Below are positions 1-6,032 of a DNA stretch of 6,032 nucleotides, piece by piece. Made by a program: the position numbers and the translations under genes. Below the pieces are notes generated by a model. The model saw only the letters and a program-made list of their open reading frames with translations, was not told the DNA's origin and did not search any database. The DNA comes from Ignavibacteria bacterium (GTDB taxonomy: Bacteria; Bacteroidota; Ignavibacteria; Ignavibacteriales; Melioribacteraceae). Within the stretch, counting starts at the first letter, position 1. Each line of letters opens with the position of its first letter. The stretch covers positions 1 through 6,032 of the forward strand of contig DSBF01000059.1 of the NCBI GenBank assembly GCA_011049495.1, in the 5' to 3' direction.

Positions 1-429
1 AGAAATGCGGAGAACAATATTAAAGCAAGTGTTTACAGAATTGAAGCAAACTTGAAAAGTATTAATCGATTTTGGGTAGAGATTCACAAAAAATATTCTC
101 TCCCCTTTGCTTGCATAGTTTTTCTATTAATCGGAGCTCCGTTTGGTACGATGGTACGAAAAGGTGGTTTTGGAATGGCTGCAGGTGTTTCTCTTTTCTT
201 TTTTCTGATATACTGGGCATTTTTAATTGGTGGAGAAAAATTAGCCGATAGAGGTTTCTTTTCACCCTTCTGGGGTATGTGGAGCGGTAATATTGTTTTT
301 GGAATTTTTGGAATCTACTTAACAATTAAAGCCGCAAAAGAAAGAGTAACTCTTAATTTCGAATTCTTTAATAAATTTCTTCCTAAACAAATGCATTCTA
401 TTAAAACAGGCAATGATCAGAATAATTGA
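1..429 (+). CDS. lptF: LptF/LptG-family LPS export permease, C-terminal part (5' end outside window)
   Basis: This is the inner-membrane permease subunit of the Lpt ABC transporter, which with LptB2 lifts LPS out of the inner membrane and hands it to the periplasmic Lpt bridge. The reading frame is open from base 1 with no stop, so the gene starts to the left of the window; 142 residues are visible. The TTG at 52 is an internal codon and not a convincing start, because family-like sequence runs through it. Three hydrophobic helices are seen at about residues 31-51, 58-77 and 89-109, matching the last three of the six helices usual in the family. The signature around EIHKKYSLPFA and GAPFG, then RKGG, a GE pair and a W-x-x-N-I-V-F segment, is typical. 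It aligns well with the C-terminus of the next gene (E-x-H, G-x-PF, R-K/R-GG, W-x-x-N-I). It ends in a polar tail of about 30 residues and overlaps the next gene by 17 bases. The family is clear; the choice of lptF over lptG rests on gene order. Confidence 0.88.
   Translation, partial: RNAENNIKASVYRIEANLKSINRFWVEIHKKYSLPFACIVFLLIGAPFGTMVRKGGFGMAAGVSLFFFLIYWAFLIGGEKLADRGFFSPFWGMWSGNIVFGIFGIYLTIKAAKERVTLNFEFFNKFLPKQMHSIKTGNDQNN
413..429 (+). other. 17-base overlap of the two LPS permease genes
   Basis: The start codon of the second permease (413-415) lies inside the last codons of the first, whose TGA stop is at 427-429, in a different frame. This is the kind of overlap that supports a single transcript and balanced synthesis of two subunits that work as a heterodimer. 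No strong ribosome-binding site precedes the ATG, which fits coupling or an organism that does not depend on Shine-Dalgarno pairing. Confidence 0.85.
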
Positions 430-1498
430 TATATATATTGTAAAACAATTCTTGCAGACTATTCTTTTCGGACTGTTAGCTTTCCTAATTATTTTTTTAA
501 TTATTGATATGATGGAAAACCTTGATGATTTTATCGATCAAAATGTAGCCGGTGTTTTAGTCGTACAGTATTATATTGTGTTCATTCCAGAAATCCTGAG
601 ATTGATGCTGCCAATAGCAGTTTTATTATCTGCACTTTTTACGGTTGGAAAAATGGAGACCGCAAATGAGTTAACGGCAATTAAAGCAAGCGGTGTCAGC
701 ATATACAGATTTATGATACCTTTTATTATTACGGCATTAGTTATCAGTCTGTTCTCTATTTACTTTGGAGGCTATGTTGTACCTATGGCAAACAAGCATA
801 AAGTTTTTATTGAACAGAAACACATGAAAAAAGATCTGATAACTGTCGGGAATAATATATTTTTTTCTGACAGCGAAGAAAGAATAGTTACTATTTCTTT
901 TTATGATGTTACAATTAATGAAGCGAACCGAATTAGTATTCAAGAATTCAGCGATACTAATCTAACAAAGATGATAGAAAGATTTGATGCGAATAAAATG
1001 AGGTACGACTCAACAAATTCGGCCTGGATATTATTAAACGGAATACACAGGCAATTTCAAGATTCAACCGAGAGTGCCGAATACTTCGAAGCAAAATCAT
1101 TGAACTATCTGAATTTTCACCCGAAAGATGTTATAATGAAACAACGCAAAGCACAGGAAATGACATTGGATGAACTCGATGAATTTGCTCAAAATTTACT
1201 TAGAGCCGGTAACGACCCAACAAGAACATTAATTGAATATCATTCAAGGATTGCTTTTGCTTTTACAAGTTTTGTTGTTGTTCTATTCGGACTTCCGTTT
1301 TCGGTCAATAAAAGAAGAGGCGGAGTTGCTATACAGTTTGGGGTCAGTATTTTAATAACTTTTGTCTATTTAGTTTTTTTGAAAATGATAGAAGCTTTTG
1401 GTAAGAATGGTGTTTTAGATCCTGTTTTAACAGCATGGTTTGCTAACATTCTCTTTTTTGTTGCAGCTATATATTATATTTTCAAAGCTAACAAGTAG
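413..1498 (+). CDS. lptG: LptG-like LPS export ABC transporter permease
   Basis: This is the second permease of the LPS extraction transporter, likely forming an LptF-LptG heterodimer with the upstream product. It is complete at 361 residues, the normal family length. The ATG at 413 is chosen because the protein then begins MIRIIDIYIVKQFLQT, the usual cytoplasmic start leading into helix 1. Helices lie near residues 13-33, 50-77 and 98-118, then after a periplasmic domain of about 155 residues (beta-jellyroll in the family) at 277-297, 305-325 and 337-357. Diagnostic segments are EN-LDDFID after helix 1 (LptG-like), NELTAIKASGVSIYRF between helices 2 and 3 (the cytoplasmic coupling region facing the ATPase in known structures), E-Y-H-S-R before helix 4, and RRGG. 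The start overlaps the upstream gene by 17 bases, so translation is probably coupled; AGG at 408-410 is too close to be a good Shine-Dalgarno site. The stop (TAG, 1496-1498) abuts the stop of the convergent cyclase gene. Confidence 0.93.
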   Translation: MIRIIDIYIVKQFLQTILFGLLAFLIIFLIIDMMENLDDFIDQNVAGVLVVQYYIVFIPEILRLMLPIAVLLSALFTVGKMETANELTAIKASGVSIYRFMIPFIITALVISLFSIYFGGYVVPMANKHKVFIEQKHMKKDLITVGNNIFFSDSEERIVTISFYDVTINEANRISIQEFSDTNLTKMIERFDANKMRYDSTNSAWILLNGIHRQFQDSTESAEYFEAKSLNYLNFHPKDVIMKQRKAQEMTLDELDEFAQNLLRAGNDPTRTLIEYHSRIAFAFTSFVVVLFGLPFSVNKRRGGVAIQFGVSILITFVYLVFLKMIEAFGKNGVLDPVLTAWFANILFFVAAIYYIFKANK

Positions 1499-1501
1499 TT
1501 A
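1496..1501. other. Back-to-back convergent stop codons
   Basis: The plus-strand permease ends with TAG at 1496-1498 and the minus-strand cyclase ends with its TAA complement at 1499-1501, leaving no base between the genes. No GC-rich hairpin with a T-tract is seen around the junction, so each transcript probably runs some distance into the other gene as antisense RNA, or ends by a factor-dependent mechanism within coding sequence. Confidence 0.9.
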
Positions 1502-3694
1502 CTTTTCGGTTATATTAGAAATTCCATCCCAATCGACCGGCACATTTTTAATAAGTTCATTACATCTGTTCAAATATAACTCTGATACTGCGTCATAGTT
1601 CAGTTTAAGTTGAGATTCAAAATAAAGAATTGCTTTTTCGAAATTTCCCTTTTGATATTCGAGTAAACCTTGATTAAAATTCTCAAAATCCCAGTCAATA
1701 TTTGATTGAACATCGGATAGAAGTTCGTATACATTAGTCGCTTTCGATTTCCCTTTTACTCTTATTGTATCAAGTTTCCTTGTTACAAAATGATCTTTGA
1801 TAATATTATAGGTAGCCTCACTTAAAATAATTGATGTACCATAAAATTTGTTAACGCCTTCTAATCGTGATGCAAGATTAACATTGTCACCCATAACCGT
1901 ATAATCGAATCTTTTCTGTCCGCCGATATTCCCTACAACAACTTCACCTGTATTTATACCAATTCTCATTTTAGTAGATACTTCCCCTTGATTCCACCTC
2001 TTATTAAGCAACTCAAGTCTCTCTTTCATATCCAGTGCGGATCTACAAGCAAGAATTGCATGATCATCAAATTCAACCGGTGCACCCCAAAATGCCATTA
2101 CAGAATCGCCAAGATATTTATCTAAAGTTCCGTTAAATGTTAGTACCGATTCAGTCATTTCATCTAAAAATTCATTGATAAATGAAACAACTTCTTCGGC
2201 AGTTTTACCTTCAGAAAACGAAGTAAAGCCCGCTATATCCGAAAATAAAACAGTTAAATTTTTCTTCTCTCCGCCCAACCTCAATTTATCTGGGTTTGCT
2301 ATCAATTCGTTTACCAAATTACCCGATACATATTGGCTGAACATATTTTTCATCATTGTGCTCTGTTGTCTTTCTACAAAAAATTCGTATACCGTACTTC
2401 CAACATAACCGAAGATTATTGCGAGCATAGGATCAATAACTGGAAGAATTAAATTATCGGATTCAAAAAAATGTACCGATAATCTGAAGATGATAAAAAG
2501 AGTTAACAGAATTGAACTTACTATAATTAATTCAATCAGAACTGCTTTTTTAGATTTAATCCTTTTTATCAAAGATGTTACAAAAAACAACACGAGAGTC
2601 AGCACAATGACGATAATAATTTCATAGCTTTCAGATAAGGAATAAAGAAATTTTTGTTCAATGAAATTTTGTATTGCATTAGCATGATATTCAACACCAT
2701 AAAGAAGATTATCACCTTTACGCAGACCTGGTGAAAATGAGACAGGTATAATATCTTTATCTTCCGGCATAGTAGAGCCGATCAATACAATTTTATCTTT
2801 GAAAAGACCGGAATATTTTAAACCGTAATCCGGGTTATCCCAAGTATTAATTTCAGTTTCAAAATCAATTTCATCAACGGTTAAAAAATCCGAATCATCA
2901 AGTACATCAATAAACTTTACACGCGGAAATTTTCCGTTTGCTCCGTAATAATTAACTAAAACGGTTGACTCTTCATACTCGGGAATAAAAGTATTGTTAT
3001 ATAAAAAGTGACCATCTGATTTTTCTGCCGTGTAAAAAGATTCATTCCCAAAATATTTATTAAGAACTGCGTAGGCAAAGGAGGGAATCTTTTTATTCTG
3101 TACTGCCGAAAATATATAGGGGACATACCTTCTATAAACACCGTCATTGTCAGAAACTGCTTGAACAATTCCGATTGAACTGTCAACACCGAAAAATATA
3201 TTTGAGAAATTATCTTCCGTACTTCTAATTATAGCTCTATCGCCTCTCCCTTCATAAGCTGCTTCGGCATCAATATCAATTTTACCGGCGACTACAACAT
3301 TACGATAATTTCCAATTGCTTCCATTAGTTCACGGTCATTCTCTTCCGAAAATTTGTCAGGGTTTGACATTATTAAATCAATTCCGATTGCCTTTACACC
3401 TGCATCATTCAAATTTTCTATAATCTTGGCAAAGTATTTTCTCGGCCATGAATTATAAGGAGAAGGAATTTGATCGTATGCCTCTTGCGTAATTTCGAGG
3501 ATTATTACTTTTGCCGAATCTTTAAAATCGATTTCACCTCTTTCTTCAAATCTAAAATCAATTAGTTTTTGCTCTAACACTTTTAACGGAGCAATAGGTA
3601 TTACAAGGTCTTGTGTAATAACTAATACAAAAAAAGTTGTGATAAGAGCTGCCCATAATCTCTTACGGGCAGCTTTTATTTGGATAGGTTTCAT
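1499..3694 (-). CDS. CHASE2-domain class III (IIIb-type) adenylate cyclase with TPR-like tail
   Basis: Membrane receptor predicted to convert ATP to cyclic AMP in response to a periplasmic signal. It is 731 residues and complete. An N-terminal helix (about 14-33) is followed by a periplasmic CHASE2 sensor (about 35-345) whose end carries the usual KIVLIG and GVEYHANAIQN motifs, then three helices (about 356-376, 383-404, 414-438). A short linker with F-x-x-YVS leads to the cyclase homology domain (about 475-660). Expected catalytic residues are all present: metal-binding D486 (FSDIAGFTSFSE) and D530 (YLGD), adenine-selecting K526 and T599, and transition-state N606 and R610 (VNLASRLE). Thr at the second specificity position places it with class IIIb adenylate cyclases rather than guanylate cyclases. 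Residues about 672-714 form a single TPR-like repeat ending YLNRCNEL, often seen behind such cyclases. The ATG at 3694 lies 4 bases after the stop of the outer-membrane protein gene, with no clear Shine-Dalgarno, so co-transcription and possibly coupled translation are likely. The CHASE2 ligand is unknown. Confidence 0.93.
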   Translation of the reverse strand: MKPIQIKAARKRLWAALITTFFVLVITQDLVIPIAPLKVLEQKLIDFRFEERGEIDFKDSAKVIILEITQEAYDQIPSPYNSWPRKYFAKIIENLNDAGVKAIGIDLIMSNPDKFSEENDRELMEAIGNYRNVVVAGKIDIDAEAAYEGRGDRAIIRSTEDNFSNIFFGVDSSIGIVQAVSDNDGVYRRYVPYIFSAVQNKKIPSFAYAVLNKYFGNESFYTAEKSDGHFLYNNTFIPEYEESTVLVNYYGANGKFPRVKFIDVLDDSDFLTVDEIDFETEINTWDNPDYGLKYSGLFKDKIVLIGSTMPEDKDIIPVSFSPGLRKGDNLLYGVEYHANAIQNFIEQKFLYSLSESYEIIIVIVLTLVLFFVTSLIKRIKSKKAVLIELIIVSSILLTLFIIFRLSVHFFESDNLILPVIDPMLAIIFGYVGSTVYEFFVERQQSTMMKNMFSQYVSGNLVNELIANPDKLRLGGEKKNLTVLFSDIAGFTSFSEGKTAEEVVSFINEFLDEMTESVLTFNGTLDKYLGDSVMAFWGAPVEFDDHAILACRSALDMKERLELLNKRWNQGEVSTKMRIGINTGEVVVGNIGGQKRFDYTVMGDNVNLASRLEGVNKFYGTSIILSEATYNIIKDHFVTRKLDTIRVKGKSKATNVYELLSDVQSNIDWDFENFNQGLLEYQKGNFEKAILYFESQLKLNYDAVSELYLNRCNELIKNVPVDWDGISNITEK

Positions 3695-3698
3695 TTGA

Positions 3699-6032
3699 TT
3701 ACAAACTATAACGTGTAATTAAACCAATTATCGAGTTTGTACTAACATCAGGAATTCTATATAATCTAACCTGAAGAGATAACGAAAAGTTTTCAATAAC
3801 TTTATAGTTAGCAACTAAATCAAGAGCCTGTCGTTCGAAGTCACCGAAACTAGGACTAACTGTTGCGGTTAGATCAAGTTTATTTTCAAGCAACAATAAA
3901 CCAACACCAAAATACACGGTAGAATACTCGTATGGCAATGCAGCGGATTCGCTTGTATAATAAGTTACTCCTGAATGAGTTGTAAAGTAATTATTCCATT
4001 CACTTCTTAAATTAAAAGAGACCGAGAAGTTACTTGTATTATTCTGTCTTAGTGAATTATCATCCCGCTTTGAAGTTGATAAATACAAATTAGCTTTATG
4101 CGGAATTTCCCAAACAAAATTGTGAGAGATTTGGGCATAAAATTTATTTGTTCTATCATCAATTGCGGAAAAAAGATAAGTTGAATCTGTTACACTCAAA
4201 TCATTTGTATTGTCATACCTTGAAAAGCCTAAAGTAAAATTCGGTATTCCTTCTCCCGGATAAATCGATATAGAAGAATTAAGTGTTTGAAATGTAGTTG
4301 TAGCATTTTTAGTTTCTTGTAAATTATCCTGTAATCTTTCATAACCAAGAGAAAGAAATACTTTGTTATTTAGCATTCGTATTCTATCGACAATGTTAAA
4401 TCCGGCAACATCTGTTCTTAAAAAAGATTGACCGAATGAAACATAATCATTACCCCTGTAAATATATTTAGCGCGTAAATTATTGTTGAAATAATTTAGT
4501 CCTAATGATGCTTCCGCCGCAAGCGACGAGAGTTCTTCGGGGTTCCATGGACCGAAAAATTGGTTAATATCTATAAACTTTCCGAAGATTGACTTAAAGT
4601 TTTTAACATTATCGGGGTCAATATCAATTGGACCGTTACCGCCAAAGACCGTATCGATTTGTGCATCAGTAAGTGTACCGGTGGAGATATCCGAATTTTG
4701 GAAACTCATTGCAGCTTCACCTTTTATCTCTATTCTGCTGTTATCAAATCTCAAACGTAAATCTGTTCCAAGAACGAGATTTTCTTTTGGTTTTTTGCCG
4801 AATTCAATTGAGCTTTTATCATCACCACTTTTTAAAAAAGTGAGACCAAACTGGAAAGTTTCTCCTGCATTGAAAGAAGGACGAATTGCCAGAAGATTTC
4901 GCGAGTATTCACCCAATGCTACTCTGCCAAAGGGCTGCCCATATTTCGATTGATCTATTTCGATTACATCACTTTGTAATAATGCAGTTGTACTATCAAC
5001 GGGATATGTCTGTAATAGAGTTCCTTCAATTTCCCTGGTGATTTCACCATAGCTTGCTTGCAAACTAAAAAACCCGAGATAAATACCGGCGTCAAACCCG
5101 CGCACTCTTTTTCCGCTCAAGATTAATTCAGGGTAAGTCGGATAGCTATCACCAAACGAAAGATCAAACCAATCAGAGCTTATTTTTGCGGAGTATCGAT
5201 TTTGCGGCTGCCTAAAACTTTTTTCTTCGGAAGTTGCATAAATTTTAGCATCAAAATTCAGTTTATTATAATTGCCTTTAAATCTTGCATCAATGTTATT
5301 ATACCATGTACTTTCTTCATTAAAATTTTCGTTTCGAGCTTCTCCTTTTAGATCAATATTATAATTAAACTGATCTTCCCGTGCAAAAAGATAACTACTA
5401 CTTATTGAAGTAAAACTCCGGGTTTTTGTATTCTTCAGATTTCCAAGAGAATCATAAATCTCGATTTTTACTAATTGTTCTCTCAAGGCAATTTTCCCCG
5501 GATAATTAAACCCGCTAAAAATTATTAAGTCTTCTGCAAAGAGAGCATATTCAGTAATATCTTCAAAACCAAGAAATAATTTTGTTCTTTTGATATCGAT
5601 ATCATCTTTTGCATTTATAAACGAAAGAGTAATAAGTAACTCTTCTTGAGTAACTTTCTCTTCGGGAGATGGAGTTAATATTAAAACACCGTCATCATAT
5701 TCAGTTCGTTCACTTATACTTATTCTTTCAGGCGGTGTCTGATTCGGACTTCCGAACGGATAAGTTCTTAATTCACCGTTGATCATTGAAACTAATAAGT
5801 AATATTCGATGGAAGGGGGTGTTGCAAATTCAGATGGAATAATACCGAAAGCAGCAGAGCCTCGAATTTCCATTTCTCTTCTTGTAAATTCCGTTTCACC
5901 AAACGTTCTAAATGCAATAAAAACAGAATTAACTTCGGAAGCATTAAACAAATCAGCCCTAATTTCTATCGGTTGATTCGCAATAGCCTGTTTAATCTCA
6001 ATTCTAGAGATAACGTCACTCGGTTGAGCAAC
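3699..6032 (-). CDS. Large outer-membrane beta-barrel protein with N-terminal Ig-like domains (5' end outside window)
   Basis: I recognise the architecture but not a named family. The frame is open to the window edge, giving 777 visible residues; the TTG at 5951 is an internal codon, since 27 coherent residues precede it. Numbering from the edge, residues about 10-107 look like an immunoglobulin/fibronectin-like sandwich (start NQPIEIRAD, then FRTFGE, a SIEYYL strand and a YPFGSP turn). Residues about 112-208 look like a second sandwich (ILTPSPEE, ITEYALF, IYDSLGN). From about 214 to the end the sequence is a run of amphipathic alternating strands rich in Tyr/Phe/Asn/Ser with polar turns, as in outer-membrane barrels, including a GD-containing segment (SFGDSYPTYPELILSGKRV). 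No cysteine occurs in the visible protein, also usual for such proteins. The C-terminus ends LITRYSL, a plausible final strand with Leu rather than the common terminal Phe. A signal peptide is expected just beyond the edge. The cyclase gene follows after 4 bases. Function is unknown; a porin, secretion, adhesion or sensor-input role are all possible. Confidence 0.8.
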   Translation of the reverse strand, partial: VAQPSDVISRIEIKQAIANQPIEIRADLFNASEVNSVFIAFRTFGETEFTRREMEIRGSAAFGIIPSEFATPPSIEYYLLVSMINGELRTYPFGSPNQTPPERISISERTEYDDGVLILTPSPEEKVTQEELLITLSFINAKDDIDIKRTKLFLGFEDITEYALFAEDLIIFSGFNYPGKIALREQLVKIEIYDSLGNLKNTKTRSFTSISSSYLFAREDQFNYNIDLKGEARNENFNEESTWYNNIDARFKGNYNKLNFDAKIYATSEEKSFRQPQNRYSAKISSDWFDLSFGDSYPTYPELILSGKRVRGFDAGIYLGFFSLQASYGEITREIEGTLLQTYPVDSTTALLQSDVIEIDQSKYGQPFGRVALGEYSRNLLAIRPSFNAGETFQFGLTFLKSGDDKSSIEFGKKPKENLVLGTDLRLRFDNSRIEIKGEAAMSFQNSDISTGTLTDAQIDTVFGGNGPIDIDPDNVKNFKSIFGKFIDINQFFGPWNPEELSSLAAEASLGLNYFNNNLRAKYIYRGNDYVSFGQSFLRTDVAGFNIVDRIRMLNNKVFLSLGYERLQDNLQETKNATTTFQTLNSSISIYPGEGIPNFTLGFSRYDNTNDLSVTDSTYLFSAIDDRTNKFYAQISHNFVWEIPHKANLYLSTSKRDDNSLRQNNTSNFSVSFNLRSEWNNYFTTHSGVTYYTSESAALPYEYSTVYFGVGLLLLENKLDLTATVSPSFGDFERQALDLVANYKVIENFSLSLQVRLYRIPDVSTNSIIGLITRYSL

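Noticed and set aside
52..54. TTG as the start codon of the first permease
   Set aside because: The frame is open to base 1 and only half of a normal permease would result; the gene is cut by the window edge.
62..325. Minus-strand open frame opposite the first permease gene
   Set aside because: It lies wholly antisense to a well-recognised membrane protein, and its translation shows no domain-like character.
737..943. Minus-strand open frame inside the lptG-like gene
   Set aside because: Antisense shadow over the third helix and start of the periplasmic domain of a clear permease; composition is incidental.
1493..1504. Short inverted repeat AAGT-AGTT-ACTT at the convergent junction, considered as a bidirectional terminator
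   Set aside because: The stem is only four AU-rich pairs with no proper T-tract, too weak for an intrinsic terminator.
2175..2408. Plus-strand open frame opposite the cyclase catalytic domain
   Set aside because: The opposite strand encodes the conserved cyclase motifs; the short plus-strand product has no recognisable features.
2956..3189. Second minus-strand frame within the cyclase gene
   Set aside because: Out of frame with the CHASE2 coding sequence, which is continuous through here; no frameshift is needed.
3695..3740. Possible Bacteroidetes-type -7 box (ATAGTTTG on the minus strand) before the cyclase start
   Set aside because: It does not match TAnnTTTG and lies inside the last codons of the upstream gene, where A/T-rich chance matches are common.
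4681..4953. Plus-strand open frame opposite the outer-membrane protein gene
   Set aside because: Covered by uninterrupted beta-barrel coding sequence on the other strand; no ribosome-binding site or domain character.
5949..5951. TTG as the start codon of the outer-membrane protein
   Set aside because: The frame continues open for 27 more codons to the window edge, and those residues form the first strand of the Ig-like domain.

Overview
The window is AT-rich (roughly one third GC by eye) and almost entirely coding. It holds four genes in two convergent blocks and only four non-coding bases (3695-3698). The genes suggest a diderm, Gram-negative-type bacterium: there are two lipopolysaccharide-export permeases and a large outer-membrane beta-barrel. 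Low GC, many Asn/Lys/Ile codons, weak or absent Shine-Dalgarno sequences and the style of the barrel protein fit the Bacteroidota/Chlorobi/Ignavibacteria neighbourhood best. That placement is an inference from sequence character, not a database match.

Plus strand, 1-1498: the C-terminal part of one LptF/LptG-family permease (cut by the left window edge) overlaps by 17 bases with a complete second permease. The order and overlap match an lptF-lptG operon. The two proteins would be the membrane half of the ABC transporter that extracts LPS or lipooligosaccharide from the inner membrane and passes it to the periplasmic Lpt bridge.

Minus strand, 6032-1499: a large outer-membrane protein gene (cut by the right edge at its 5' end) is followed after 4 bases by a CHASE2-domain class III adenylate cyclase. 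The outer-membrane protein appears to have two immunoglobulin-like beta-sandwich domains followed by a long transmembrane beta-barrel. The cyclase has a periplasmic CHASE2 sensor, four membrane helices, a complete catalytic domain and a TPR-like tail. The near-zero spacing implies co-transcription and suggests an envelope-sensing pair: an outer-membrane protein of unknown function and an inner-membrane cAMP-producing receptor with a periplasmic sensor. This partnership is the most interesting hypothesis here; it is not shown directly.

The two blocks meet tail to tail at 1498/1499 with their stop codons directly adjacent and no recognisable terminator. I found no RNA gene, mobile element, CRISPR array, significant repeat or clear promoter.
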